A DNA stretch of 64,000 nucleotides from Hymenobacter metallicola (GCF_004745645.1 NZ_SRMB01000002.1:248001-312000); one strand, 5' to 3'; numbered from the stretch's first letter, positions 7,538-16,879 are shown. Program-made: numbers and translations. The notes: generated by a model not told the origin, from the sequence alone.

Positions 7538-10500
7538 TTAGTCGACCAGCACGCACCGCTCGTTGAGCAGGTCGTCCTCTACGCTCTTGTACTTCACGTC
7601 GCGCACGATGCGGCCGTCCATGTACTGCACGTTCACCTTGTCGTTGCGGTTGGCCACTTTCTGACTGCGTATAGGCACCTGCTTTTCGGCTACCGGCATG
7701 TCTTCGGGCCCAATGTCCTCGGGGCCCGCGCCAAGCGACACAGAAGAAACTTCTTTCTGCGCCTTCAGCTTGGGTGCGGGAGCTGGGGCCGGCAGCTCAT
7801 CCTCCACGAAGTACTCTACCTCGTCGGTGTGGCCGGCTTCCTGGTTCATCGGAATGTCGGCCTTGAAGAGGAAGGATACAGTTTCCTCGTTCACTTTGCC
7901 AATCATCTGCTTGAAGAGCTCAAACGACTCGAACTTGTACACCAGCAGCGGGTCCTTCTGCTCGTACACGGCGTTTTGCACCACTTGCTTCAGGTCGTCC
8001 ATGGCACGCAGGTGCTTGGTCCAGGCCTCGTCGATGATGGCCAGCACCACGACTTTTTCCATGCCCCGGATGGCCTCGTGGCCGCCGTTGGCCTGGGCCT
8101 TGCGCAGGTTGGCGACGGCCGTTACCTGTTTGCGGCCGTCGGTGAAGGGAATGGCAATATTCTCGTAAGGAGCGTTATTGGCCAGCAAGTCGTTCACCAG
8201 GGGCAGGGTGTTACCGGCAATGTGCTCGTTCTTGCTCTGGTAGTAGCCCATGGCCTCGTCGTAGAGCTTCTGCACCAGGGCCGGAACCTGCAGCGAGCCG
8301 AATACCTGCGGGGTAATGTAGGTATCGTAGCCAAATACGCGGATGATGGCCAGCTTGAAGTCTTCGTAGTCGCCCGACACCTTGTGGCCCGTTACGATGT
8401 CTTCGCAGACGTCGTAAATCATGTTCCAGATGTCCAGTTCCAAACGCTCCCCGAAGAGGGCGTTGCGGCGGCGCTTGTACACCACCTCGCGCTGGGCGTT
8501 CATCACGTCGTCGTACTCGAGCAGGCGCTTACGGGTGCCGAAGTTGTTTTCCTCGACTTTCTTCTGGGCCCGCTCGATGCTGCTCGTAATCATCGAATGC
8601 TGAATCACTTCGCCCTCTTCCAGGCCCATGCGGTCCATGAGCTTGGCAATGCGGTCGGAGCCGAACAGGCGCATCAGGTTGTCTTCCAACGACACGAAGA
8701 ACTGCGAAGAGCCCGGGTCGCCCTGGCGGCCGGCGCGGCCCCGCAGCTGCCGGTCCACGCGGCGGCTTTCGTGGCGCTCGGTACCGATGATGGCCAAACC
8801 ACCCGACTCTTTCGAGGTTTCGCGCAGCTTGATGTCGGTACCCCGGCCGGCCATGTTGGTGGCAATGGTCACGGTACCGGGGTAGCCGGCGGCGGCCACG
8901 ATTTCGGCTTCGCGCTGGTTTTGCTTGGCGTTCAGAACCTGGTGCGGGATGTTGCGCAGCTTGAGCATGCGGCTCACCAGCTCCGAAATTTCGACCGACG
9001 TGGTACCTACCAGTACCGGGCGGCCGGCTTTCACCAGCGTCTGGATTTCCTCGGCTACGGCATTGTACTTCTCACGCACGGTCTTGTAAACCTTGTCGTG
9101 CTCGTCTTTGCGCTGAATGCCGCGGTTGGTCGGGATGACCACCACGTCCAGCTTGTAGATTTCCCAGAATTCGCCGGCTTCCGTTTCGGCCGTACCCGTC
9201 ATGCCCGAGAGCTTGTGGTACATGCGGAAGTAGTTCTGCAGCGTTACGGTGGCGTAGGTCTGGGTAGCGTCTTCCACGCGCACGTTTTCCTTGGCCTCAA
9301 TAGCCTGGTGCAGGCCGTCGGAGTAGCGGCGGCCTTCCATTACGCGGCCGGTCTGCTCGTCCACGATTTTCACCTTGCCGTCTTCGGTCAGGATGTACTG
9401 GTCGTCGCGCTCAAACAGGGTGTAGGCCTTCAGCAGCTGGTTCACGGTGTGTACCCGCTCCGACTTCTCGTTGTAGTCGGCCATGAGCTGCTCCTTCTGG
9501 TGCAGCTTGTCCTCGTTGTTGAGGGTTTTGTTGTTTTCGATGGCCGCAATTTCCATCCCGATGTCGGGCATGATGAACAGGTGCGGATCCTCACCCTGGG
9601 CCGTAATCAGGTCGATGCCTTTTTCGGTCAGCTCAATCTGGTTGTTCTTCTCGTCGATGGTGAAGTACAGCGGCAGGTCGGCCTCGGGCATCATGCGGGA
9701 GTTGTCCTGCAGGAAGTGGTTTTCCACCTTTTGCAGCACCGAGCGCACCCCCGTTTCCGACAGGAACTTAATCAGGGGCTTGCTCTTGGGCAGGCCGCGG
9801 TAGGCGCGGAACAAGGCCAGGCCGCCCTCCCCTTCCTTCACGCCGTCTTTGCCCTCTTTGATAAGCTTGCGGGCTTCGACGAGGTAATTCTGCACCAGCT
9901 TGCGCTGGGCGTCCACCAGCATCTGAATGCGGGGCTTGAGCTGGTAGAACTCGTGCACGTCGCCGCGGGGCACGGGGCCCGAGATGATGAGCGGGGTCCG
10001 GGCGTCGTCAATCAGCACCGAGTCCACTTCGTCGACCATGGCGTAGTGGTGCTTGCGCTGCACCAGCTCGCTGGTTTCGCGGGCCATGTTGTCGCGCAGG
10101 TAGTCGAAGCCGAATTCGTTGTTGGTACCGTAGGTGATGTCGGCAGCGTAGGCCTTGCGGCGGGCATCGGTGTTGGGCTGGTGCTTGTCGATGCAGTCCA
10201 CGGTGATTTTGTGGAACTCGAACAAGGGCGCGTTCCACTCCGAGTCCCGCTTGGCCAGGTAGTCGTTCACCGTTACTACGTGCACGCCGCGGCGGGCCAG
10301 GGCGTTCAGGAACGAAGGCAGGGTCGAAACCAGGGTTTTACCTTCACCCGTGGCCATTTCCGAAATCTTGCCTTGGTGCAGTGCTACGCCGCCAATGAGC
10401 TGCACGTCGTAGTGCACCATGTCCCAGGTGATTTCAGCGCCGGCCGCGGTCCACTTGTTCGACCAAATGGCCTTGTCACCCTGAATGGTAACATTGCTTT

Positions 10501-10939
10501 TGCGCGAAGCAATTTCGCGGTCAAAATCAGTGGCCGTTACTACCAGCTGCCCGTTTTGGGTGTAGCGGCGGGCCGTTTCTTTTACAATAGCAAACGCATT
10601 GGGCAGTACCTGCAACAAGACTACTTCGAGCTCCTTGTTGCGCTGCTTTTCCAGGGCGTCGATCTGGTCAAAGACCTGCTCCTTCTGCGTGATATCCAGA
10701 TTTGGATCATCGGCGATGCGCTGGTGCAATGCCCCGATCTGGTCGTCGATACCCTTCAGGTGCGCATCGATACGGCTGCGCACGTCGTCGGTCTGCTGGC
10801 GGAGCTCATCGTCGGATAGCTGTGCCAGTTTGGCATATTCGGCATTAACGAGTGCCACATACGGGATAATCTCCTTCAAGTCCCGGTCCGCTTTGGTACC
10901 GAAAAGCTTGGCGACGGTCTTCCCAAAAAAATCAAACAT
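7538..10939 (-). CDS. secA: Preprotein translocase ATPase SecA
   Basis: Motor of the Sec export pathway, driving preproteins through SecYEG at the inner membrane. The start at 10939 (MFDFFGKTVAKLFG) matches the family and gives 1133 residues; the extra upstream codons look non-coding. Walker A is MATGEGKTL, the DEAD-type box is DEVDSVLID, and later motifs include GMTGTAETEAGEFW and TNMAGRGTDI. It is much longer than the E. coli protein because of insertions, as is usual in Bacteroidota. The tail ends NERCVLVD with no CxCx8C zinc motif, so SecB/lipid contacts through that motif are absent. Its partner secY is at 48.4 kb. Confidence 0.98.
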   Translation of the reverse strand: MFDFFGKTVAKLFGTKADRDLKEIIPYVALVNAEYAKLAQLSDDELRQQTDDVRSRIDAHLKGIDDQIGALHQRIADDPNLDITQKEQVFDQIDALEKQRNKELEVVLLQVLPNAFAIVKETARRYTQNGQLVVTATDFDREIASRKSNVTIQGDKAIWSNKWTAAGAEITWDMVHYDVQLIGGVALHQGKISEMATGEGKTLVSTLPSFLNALARRGVHVVTVNDYLAKRDSEWNAPLFEFHKITVDCIDKHQPNTDARRKAYAADITYGTNNEFGFDYLRDNMARETSELVQRKHHYAMVDEVDSVLIDDARTPLIISGPVPRGDVHEFYQLKPRIQMLVDAQRKLVQNYLVEARKLIKEGKDGVKEGEGGLALFRAYRGLPKSKPLIKFLSETGVRSVLQKVENHFLQDNSRMMPEADLPLYFTIDEKNNQIELTEKGIDLITAQGEDPHLFIMPDIGMEIAAIENNKTLNNEDKLHQKEQLMADYNEKSERVHTVNQLLKAYTLFERDDQYILTEDGKVKIVDEQTGRVMEGRRYSDGLHQAIEAKENVRVEDATQTYATVTLQNYFRMYHKLSGMTGTAETEAGEFWEIYKLDVVVIPTNRGIQRKDEHDKVYKTVREKYNAVAEEIQTLVKAGRPVLVGTTSVEISELVSRMLKLRNIPHQVLNAKQNQREAEIVAAAGYPGTVTIATNMAGRGTDIKLRETSKESGGLAIIGTERHESRRVDRQLRGRAGRQGDPGSSQFFVSLEDNLMRLFGSDRIAKLMDRMGLEEGEVIQHSMITSSIERAQKKVEENNFGTRKRLLEYDDVMNAQREVVYKRRRNALFGERLELDIWNMIYDVCEDIVTGHKVSGDYEDFKLAIIRVFGYDTYITPQVFGSLQVPALVQKLYDEAMGYYQSKNEHIAGNTLPLVNDLLANNAPYENIAIPFTDGRKQVTAVANLRKAQANGGHEAIRGMEKVVVLAIIDEAWTKHLRAMDDLKQVVQNAVYEQKDPLLVYKFESFELFKQMIGKVNEETVSFLFKADIPMNQEAGHTDEVEYFVEDELPAPAPAPKLKAQKEVSSVSLGAGPEDIGPEDMPVAEKQVPIRSQKVANRNDKVNVQYMDGRIVRDVKYKSVEDDLLNERCVLVD

Positions 10940-10975
10940 GCTGCTAGTTTTTAACTGAAACGCCGGGGCGTACTC

Positions 10976-10983
10976 CAAATTTA
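10976..10983 (-). promoter_or_regulatory. -7 box of the secA promoter
   Basis: TAAATTTG on the minus strand, an exact TAnnTTTG match 37 bases upstream of the secA ATG. The -33 region is not convincing. Confidence 0.45.
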
Positions 10984-11038
10984 CGGCGTTTTTTGGGAAT
11001 TCCCCGGCCATAGCGTCGCTCCGACCCTTTAAACGACA

Positions 11039-11071
11039 AAACCCCGCCACCTCAAAGAGTGTGCGGGGTTT
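11039..11071 (-). terminator. Terminator after the glycan operon
   Basis: 9-bp stem (11039-11047 with 11063-11071) with a 15-base loop, 73 bases past the stop of the RmlD-like gene. The following minus-strand sequence has only a short T run, so termination may be partial. Confidence 0.5.
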
Positions 11072-11143
11072 CTGCGAAAGAAAAGATGTCAGGTATTTTA
11101 AGGTCGGGAAGGCAGTTTATGCTAGAAATGACGGGCTTTAGGC

Positions 11144-12076
11144 TTAGGAGGCCACGGCCATCGGCTCTTCCGGCGTCGTGCGGAGCAGGTGCATCATTTC
11201 AGTTACACAGCCATGGAGCCGCTGTTCTACGCTGGGCAGCAAATTTCCCTGCTTGCTGCCCAGCACGCTGTATACGGGCCGGGCGGCGGCCAGCCCAAAG
11301 GTTCGCATAGAGCGAGGCGTGACGAAGGAGGTATCCAGGCCGCCCATATCAGCGGCCAGCCGGGCCAGATCAGCCCAGGTATAAGAGCCCTGGTTGGCCA
11401 AGTGCCACACGCCCCGCTCCTCGTCGATGAGCAAGTCCAGGGCTACATTTACCAGGTCAGGCACGTAAGTAGGCGAGATGAGCACGTCGTCGGCCGCTTC
11501 GAAGGCTTGTTTCTGATGGCCGGCTTTCAGGGCGTTGTACACGAAGTTGTACTCATCCCAGGGTCCGAAAAAGGCGCTGGTACGCACCACCAGAGCCTTG
11601 GACATACAACCCAGCACGTCGCGCTCGGCCAGGCGCTTGCTGTTGCCATACACGTTAAGCGGGCGGGGCGTGTCGCTTTCCACGTAGGCTGCCGACTTAT
11701 TCCCGTCAAAGACCAGGTCGGAAGAGAAAGTCAGGAAATGCAGGTCGCGGTAGGCGCAGGTGGCCGCCAGAATGGCCGGGCCGGTCGTGTTTTCGCGGTA
11801 GCAGCGGGCAAAGTCTTTTTCGGCCTCATCTACCTTTACGTAGCCGGCCGTGTTGACCACGGCCCAGGGATTGTGCTGGGTCAGGGCCCGCTCTACCGAT
11901 TGCGGATCAGTAATATCAAGCTCCTGCCGGCCTAGGGCCACGGTTTCGATGCCCCGGATGGCACAAATGCGTTGAAAAGCCCGCCCGAGGGTACCGTTGG
12001 CACCGGTGATGAGCAGCGGTTGAACGGGAGGCTGCACGGGCCCCGTATTCAACTCCTGTAGATCAAGAATTTTCAT
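11144..12076 (-). CDS. RmlD-like sugar-nucleotide reductase (dTDP-4-dehydrorhamnose reductase family)
   Basis: 310 residues, an extended short-chain dehydrogenase. The Rossmann nucleotide site is LLITGANGTLGRAFQRI (about residues 22-38); the substrate region has VNTAGYVKVDEAE and FSSDLVFDG, and the YxxxK-type catalytic pair is seen in NVYGNSKRLAE. The family reduces 4-keto sugars on nucleotide carriers. It starts 3 bases after the stop of the GH1-like gene. From recall, related bacteria have the GH1-like and RmlD-like domains as one polypeptide, so the two may act together. The exact sugar is unknown. Confidence 0.85.
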   Translation of the reverse strand: MKILDLQELNTGPVQPPVQPLLITGANGTLGRAFQRICAIRGIETVALGRQELDITDPQSVERALTQHNPWAVVNTAGYVKVDEAEKDFARCYRENTTGPAILAATCAYRDLHFLTFSSDLVFDGNKSAAYVESDTPRPLNVYGNSKRLAERDVLGCMSKALVVRTSAFFGPWDEYNFVYNALKAGHQKQAFEAADDVLISPTYVPDLVNVALDLLIDEERGVWHLANQGSYTWADLARLAADMGGLDTSFVTPRSMRTFGLAAARPVYSVLGSKQGNLLPSVEQRLHGCVTEMMHLLRTTPEEPMAVAS

Positions 12077-12079
12077 AGC

Positions 12080-13390
12080 TTAGGTGGTGGATTGGGAAGT
12101 GGGACTGAGGTGGTGGTAGAGGAAACGGTCATCCCGTTCCCACCACCCTTTGCCCTGGAGCAGAGGGTGATTGTAGTAACCTTGCGTAGCCAGGCCTTTG
12201 ACCATTTTAAACAGCGCCGTAGGTCGAGGCTTACCGCCGCGCATATCGAATACGCCGCTTTCGTAAAAGGCTCCTTCCTGGGTTAGCAGCGTGTTCCAGT
12301 CGTAGGCGCCGAGCAACGACCAGATGGTAATGGCGCGCATGTCCACGCCTTCTTCTTTGAGCTTATTAGCCGCATCCCAGGCATACTGTACCCAGCGCAT
12401 CTGTTCTTCCCGGGTGCAGTCGAGGTGCACTTCCGTAATAGCAATCGGAAGGCGGTACCGCTCCCAGGCTTCGAGTAGCAGGTCGTGGAAACCCGCCATC
12501 TGCACGAGCCGCACGCGCACGGCTTCCACATCGGCGTAATCCACGCGGGCTTCGCTTTGGCAGAGGTGGTGGGCTGGGAAGTAGTGGTGGTTTTCGTCCA
12601 GAAACCGCTCACTGGTGACGTAGTGGTTGATTCCCAGAATATCCGGGGGGCAAGGTGTTGCCTTTAAATCGAGCAGTTCGCGCTGGGATGCGCCGTGCTG
12701 ACGCAGGTATCCCCACAGCGGGTGACTTTCGCCGAGCCTACCGCACAGTAAATCGTAGGTGAGCCAGCGGCGGTTATTTTCAAACTCGGCCTGCTCGGCC
12801 AGTTTAGGCGTGCAGTGGGTTTTGCCCAGGTCTTCGGTTTGCACCAGCAGGGCATCGGGCGTCACTTCCCGAATGGCCTGCATGGCGGCCCGGGTGCCCT
12901 TGATGTGGTTGAGCTGGATGCGGACGAAAGTCTTGTCGTCCAGGGCGTGCGGGTACCAGATGCCGTAGAGGCCGCTGAACCGGGCTGTCGTCAGGGGCTC
13001 GTTGACGGGCGTGTAGTGCTTGATCCAGGGGTAGCGTTCGGCTACCATACGGGCAAAGCGGGCCAGCAGCGGCACAAAGTTCTTTTTGTTCAGCGCCGTA
13101 TAGCGCGGGCCGCTACCATGGTGCAGCAAAGTTACAATTGGGTCGATACCCAGCTCCCGCAGGCGGTTCATACGCTCATCGGCCCAGGTCCAGTCGGGGG
13201 TATCGAGGCTCTCAGGAGCCACCTGCTCCCACAGGATGGGGTAGCGGAGCTTGCGGATGCCGAGCTCGGCAAACGCGTCGAGGTCTTCAATGCGGGTGCG
13301 GTGGCCACTGCTCACGAGTTGGTCGGTGTAGCCATTGCCAACCCGCCGAATGGTACACTCTACTCCACCCCATACTTCTACTTTCTCCAT
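12080..13390 (-). CDS. Glycoside hydrolase family 1-like protein
   Basis: 436 residues from ATG 13390 (an in-frame GTG sits one codon earlier). TIM-barrel protein of the GH1/clan A type: the acid/base Glu lies in TPVNEP (residue 131) and the nucleophile candidate in AITEVH (residue 320), so both catalytic glutamates are present. There is no signal peptide, so it is cytoplasmic, which is unusual for a polysaccharide-degrading enzyme and points to a role in handling a precursor sugar or a lipid-linked intermediate. It sits in one unit with an RmlD-like reductase, downstream of glf and a glycosyltransferase. Confidence 0.85.
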   Translation of the reverse strand: MEKVEVWGGVECTIRRVGNGYTDQLVSSGHRTRIEDLDAFAELGIRKLRYPILWEQVAPESLDTPDWTWADERMNRLRELGIDPIVTLLHHGSGPRYTALNKKNFVPLLARFARMVAERYPWIKHYTPVNEPLTTARFSGLYGIWYPHALDDKTFVRIQLNHIKGTRAAMQAIREVTPDALLVQTEDLGKTHCTPKLAEQAEFENNRRWLTYDLLCGRLGESHPLWGYLRQHGASQRELLDLKATPCPPDILGINHYVTSERFLDENHHYFPAHHLCQSEARVDYADVEAVRVRLVQMAGFHDLLLEAWERYRLPIAITEVHLDCTREEQMRWVQYAWDAANKLKEEGVDMRAITIWSLLGAYDWNTLLTQEGAFYESGVFDMRGGKPRPTALFKMVKGLATQGYYNHPLLQGKGWWERDDRFLYHHLSPTSQSTT

Positions 13391-13447
13391 CACAGTTGTC
13401 GGTTCGTAGTGGTGTGTCGACCCTGCCGTAGTGTTCAGTTAAGGCGG

Positions 13448-13552
13448 GCAGAAAACAGGACTGTCATCCTGCGCAGCCCTACAGTCCTGCTTTCTGCGCT
13501 GATTTTACTTCAGGACGCAGAAAAAGTGCTGCTTGCTGCGCAGGATGACAGT
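13448..13552. repeat. REP-like nested inverted repeat
   Basis: A perfect 17-bp inverted repeat (13460-13476 with 13536-13552) encloses a second hairpin made of 13448-13464 and 13481-13497 (16 of 17 pairs). The two structures share bases and are alternatives. The element fills most of the 198-base gap between glf and the GH1-like gene. It looks like a dispersed intergenic palindrome of the REP type rather than a terminator, because no T run follows. Confidence 0.6.
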
Positions 13553-13588
13553 ACACCTGCGGCCGACATACGTCGGTGTATTTAAATA

Positions 13589-14764
13589 TTACTCTTTGGC
13601 CGGGTCACGGGGTACGAGCTTCTCCATAATGGAAGCCGAACCGGTGATTGAGGGCTTATCGGCCACTTTCTCGGCCTTATCGGTGAGCTTCTTGTACAGG
13701 GTCAGGGCTTGCGCTACCACCTGATCCATGTTGTAGTACTTGTAGGTAGCCAAACGGCCTACGAAGTGTACGTTGGGCGTCTCGTCGGCCAGCTTCTTGT
13801 ACTTGTTGTACAACTCGGCGTTTTCGAGGCGTGGAATGGGGTAGTAAGGGTCGCCCTCGGCTTTGGGATACTCGTACACCACGCTGGTCTTGGGGTGCTG
13901 CTGGCCGGTGAGGGCCTTGAACTCCGTAATGCGGGTGTAGAGGTGCTCGTTGGGGTAGTTCACGACCGGGGCGGCCAGGAACTTCTCGGTGTTCAGCGTT
14001 TCGTGCTTGAACTCGAGCGAACGGTAGGGCAGCTTGCCGAACTTGAAGTCGAAGTACTCGTCTACTGGGCCGGTGAAGATAATTTCCTTGAAGGGAATGA
14101 AATCCACCACGTCGTGGTAGTCGGTGTTCAGCATGATGCTGATGTTGGGGTGGTCCAGCATCCGCTCAAACATGCGGGTGTAGCCGTGCAGGGGCATGGC
14201 CTGGTAGGTGTCGGTAAAGTACCGGTCGTCGCGGTTGGTGCGGGTAGGTACGCGGCTCGTTACCGACTTATCCAGCTCCGAGGGGTCCATGCCCCACTGC
14301 TTGCGGGTGTAGTTGCGGAAGAACTTCTCGTACAACTCGCGGCCTACTTTGCTAACTACCACGTCTTCCGACGTTTTGATAACCGGAATCTGTTCGGCCA
14401 AGGACTCCAGGAACTGCTCTACTTCGAAGCTGTTCAGCGAGAGGCCGTACAGTTTGTTGATGGTGTCGAGGTTGATGGGCATGGGCACCATCTGGCCGTC
14501 AACGGAGGCCAGTACCCGGTGTTCGTAGGGGCGCCAGTCAGTGAAATTGGAGAGGTATTCGAATACGTCCTTGGAATTGGTGTGGAAGATGTGCGGACCG
14601 TATTTATGGACCAGAATGCCTTCTTCGTTGTAGTGGTCGTAGGCATTACCAGCAATGTGGTTGCGCTTATCCAGGATAAGCACTTTCTTATTTGAACGCG
14701 TAGCAAGCCGCTCGGCTAGTACACTGCCGGCAAATCCGGCCCCAACGATGAGATAGTCAAACAT
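13589..14764 (-). CDS. glf: UDP-galactopyranose mutase
   Basis: 391 residues. Flavoenzyme that converts UDP-galactopyranose to UDP-galactofuranose, the donor for galactofuranose in surface glycans. The FAD-binding Rossmann motif is IVGAGFAGSVLAERLA at the N-terminus; further family signatures are HKYGPHIFHTNSK, FRNYTRKQWGMDP and VGRLATYKYYNMDQVV near the C-terminus. A short extension after residue 365 is not conserved-looking. It lies between a glycosyltransferase gene and the GH1/RmlD pair, all on the minus strand. Confidence 0.96.
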   Translation of the reverse strand: MFDYLIVGAGFAGSVLAERLATRSNKKVLILDKRNHIAGNAYDHYNEEGILVHKYGPHIFHTNSKDVFEYLSNFTDWRPYEHRVLASVDGQMVPMPINLDTINKLYGLSLNSFEVEQFLESLAEQIPVIKTSEDVVVSKVGRELYEKFFRNYTRKQWGMDPSELDKSVTSRVPTRTNRDDRYFTDTYQAMPLHGYTRMFERMLDHPNISIMLNTDYHDVVDFIPFKEIIFTGPVDEYFDFKFGKLPYRSLEFKHETLNTEKFLAAPVVNYPNEHLYTRITEFKALTGQQHPKTSVVYEYPKAEGDPYYPIPRLENAELYNKYKKLADETPNVHFVGRLATYKYYNMDQVVAQALTLYKKLTDKAEKVADKPSITGSASIMEKLVPRDPAKE

Positions 14765-14855
14765 AGTGCTGCGTGTCTTGGTGGCTGAAAAGTGCAGTTG
14801 TGGAAAGGATAGTTGAAGGCAATACGAAGGATATGAAGTCTCTGTTCGGTCGAGC

Positions 14856-16088
14856 TTACTGTTTGTGCTTCAGCTTGTCCTGCATGAGCTCTACCATACG
14901 TTGCCAGGTCAGATCCCAGGAAATGGTGGCCAGATAGTCGTCGGTACGCTTCTGCCAGTCCTGGTCGTCTTTTTGAACGAGGGCTTTGGCAATGGCTTGG
15001 CCGAATTCCTCGGCAGTAGAGGCGATATGAACCAGGTTCAGGTCGCCGTAGGGGCGGACAACGTCGCGGATAGGAGTACTCACCACTGGTTTACCGGCCG
15101 CGAGGTATTCGGGCGTCTTGGTGGGTGAGATAAACTTCGTGCTTTCGTTGTCGGCGAAAAGAAGCGTTGCTACATCCCAACCACATAAATATGCCGGGAG
15201 TTCCTTGTACTCTTTACCGCCGAGGTAATGAATGTTGGCGAAGCGAGGCAGTACCGCGGGGTCAATCTTGACTACGGGGCCAATAATGACGAATTGCCAC
15301 TCGGGATGCGCCTCCGCTAATTTTCCCAATAATTCGATGTCCAGACGCTCGTCGACTACGCCGAAGAACCCAACGCGGGGGTGAGCAATGCTGGCCTGGT
15401 CGGCAGGCTCGGGCAGGTTGGTACGGGCCTGGCCAAAGTGAGCCTTGTCGATGCTGCTGGGAAAAGAGTGGGCATCGTGGTGCTGCAAGCTCTTGGCTTC
15501 GTAGAGGCTCTGACCGCCGGTGTACACCAAATCGGCCTTTTTAAACAGTTCCTGCTCCAACTCGCGCAGCTTGGGCGGGGCAAACTTGAAAGCCGCCAAC
15601 TCGTCCATGCAGTCGTACACGGTAAGCAAGGGCTTCAGATGACGCGACTTGCTCAGCGCCATCGGCGTATAGTACCAGAAAACGTACTGGTTGATATTGT
15701 TGTCGGCAAAATACTTGGTCAGCAACTGGGCCTGCAACTCGTCAGCCTGCTCTTCGGATAAGCCGACTGGCAAGTGGGCCACCAGCACCTTAATCTGGCC
15801 GTCCTGACGCTCTTTGACTTCGAAATGCGCAAATTCCGGCGCGGTCTGGTCGTGGTGCAGAAAAGGCTCTTCCACGTAGAACACCCGCCCGTGCTGGGCG
15901 AAGCGCGACAACAAATGCTGAGGCCGCTGCCATACAAAATCCCAATACAAGTGCGCAAAGCACACAAAATCGGGTAGCGTATATGTAAATTCGGAAGAAA
16001 CAACAGCTGCCTTAGCGGCAGAATTCGGGTTGGCTGTGGTAGTCGAGGAAGCGCGTGGTGGTGCCTCCGCCGGAGTAGATAGCGGCAT
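14856..16088 (-). CDS. Glycosyltransferase, family 1/GT4-like
   Basis: 410 residues. The N-terminus is a 35-residue Ala/Thr-rich stretch, then a region typical of glf-associated transferases (FAHLYWDFVWQRPQHLLSRF). The C-terminal half has the GT-B donor-binding fold with VGFFGVVDERLDIELL, FVIIGPVVKIDP and the donor-site segment TPEYLAAGKPVVST. No signal peptide or membrane segment is seen. It is probably the first gene of the cluster reading into glf and is a reasonable candidate for a galactofuranosyl or related transferase, though the donor is an inference from context. Confidence 0.85.
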   Translation of the reverse strand: MPLSTPAEAPPRASSTTTANPNSAAKAAVVSSEFTYTLPDFVCFAHLYWDFVWQRPQHLLSRFAQHGRVFYVEEPFLHHDQTAPEFAHFEVKERQDGQIKVLVAHLPVGLSEEQADELQAQLLTKYFADNNINQYVFWYYTPMALSKSRHLKPLLTVYDCMDELAAFKFAPPKLRELEQELFKKADLVYTGGQSLYEAKSLQHHDAHSFPSSIDKAHFGQARTNLPEPADQASIAHPRVGFFGVVDERLDIELLGKLAEAHPEWQFVIIGPVVKIDPAVLPRFANIHYLGGKEYKELPAYLCGWDVATLLFADNESTKFISPTKTPEYLAAGKPVVSTPIRDVVRPYGDLNLVHIASTAEEFGQAIAKALVQKDDQDWQKRTDDYLATISWDLTWQRMVELMQDKLKHKQ

Positions 16089-16271
16089 ATCAAAGAAGCT
16101 GGAAAGGTAGATGCGCCGCGGAAAAAGTGTTCAACACAAGTCCAATCCCCGCGGCACACTTTTTTACGCAAAGACTTCTAAAAAGGATACATGCTCGACC
16201 CACGAGCGGTAATCTTCATATAATACAAGCTCGACACTACCACTTAGGGTTAGGCAGAGCCATAGCTTAAC

Positions 16272-16805
16272 TTATTCGGTATCAGCTGAGTTTTTGCCAA
16301 GAATATATTGCAGTTCTACGGCGTCCTGCCAGAAAAAATCTTTGCGTAGCCACTCTTTCCGGACTCCAACCCGTCGAAACCCGGCCTGCCGAAACAGCTT
16401 TAGGCTAGGTTTATTGTCAAGCGCCACGGTACAGTACAATTGATGCAGACGCAAAGTAGTTTGGGCATATTCTAGCATAAGTCCTAACGCGCGTTGCGCA
16501 TATCCCCGACGACGCGCACTTTTTATAATAGTAATCCCAATACCAGCCCGCTGATGCAAGGGCTCAAAACCAAATAAATCCACTATTCCCACCGCCGCGC
16601 CCCCGGCGCAGACAACGAGACGCAATTGGCGCACTTCGTAGAAATCAGCGCCGGCGTGCTGCAGATACTGGCGTAGCGTAAAGCGCGAAACCGGTGCCAG
16701 CGTATCGGAAACGCCCCAGATACTGGGGTCGTTTTCCAGGGCATAGAGAAAGTCTAGGTCAGACTCTTCCAGTGCTCGTAAGGATATGTCTCCGCGCTGC
16801 AGCAT
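16272..16805 (-). CDS. GNAT family N-acetyltransferase (RimJ/RimL/SpeG-like)
   Basis: 177 residues. Acetyl-CoA-dependent transferase with N-terminal ISLRALEESDLDFLY, the acetyl-CoA pyrophosphate loop in RRRGYAQRALGLML and the C-terminal DNKPSLKLFRQAGFRRVG typical of the RimJ/L and SpeG subgroup. The acceptor is unknown. The gene starts just after a terminator that follows dapF, and base composition is slightly more AT-rich than its neighbours. Confidence 0.9.
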   Translation of the reverse strand: MLQRGDISLRALEESDLDFLYALENDPSIWGVSDTLAPVSRFTLRQYLQHAGADFYEVRQLRLVVCAGGAAVGIVDLFGFEPLHQRAGIGITIIKSARRRGYAQRALGLMLEYAQTTLRLHQLYCTVALDNKPSLKLFRQAGFRRVGVRKEWLRKDFFWQDAVELQYILGKNSADTE

Positions 16806-16817
16806 TATTCCAGATAT

Positions 16818-16862
16818 AAAAAGCCCCCAGAGGCAGCCTTAGAACCTAAGCGCCTCCGGGGC
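16818..16862 (-). terminator. Terminator after dapF
   Basis: Compound hairpin with arms at about 16823-16834 and 16852-16862 plus an inner CTTAG/CTAAG stem, followed on the minus strand by five T. It lies between dapF and the GNAT gene, ending 12 bases before the GNAT start. Confidence 0.75.
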
Positions 16863-16879
16863 AGGTGCACCTTACTCAG

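Noticed and set aside
7502..10819. 1105-codon open frame on the plus strand
   Set aside because: It is antisense to secA, whose protein is clearly conserved. The plus-strand translation is low-complexity His/Val/Leu/Gly-rich sequence typical of a GC-rich shadow frame.
11059..11310. 83-codon plus-strand ORF after secA
   Set aside because: It covers the terminator and the antisense of the RmlD-like 3' end; no family-like sequence.
16089..16271. Possible small RNA or gene in the gap before the glycosyltransferase
   Set aside because: Only a CCGCGG-based partial dyad and no consistent ORF or promoter were found.
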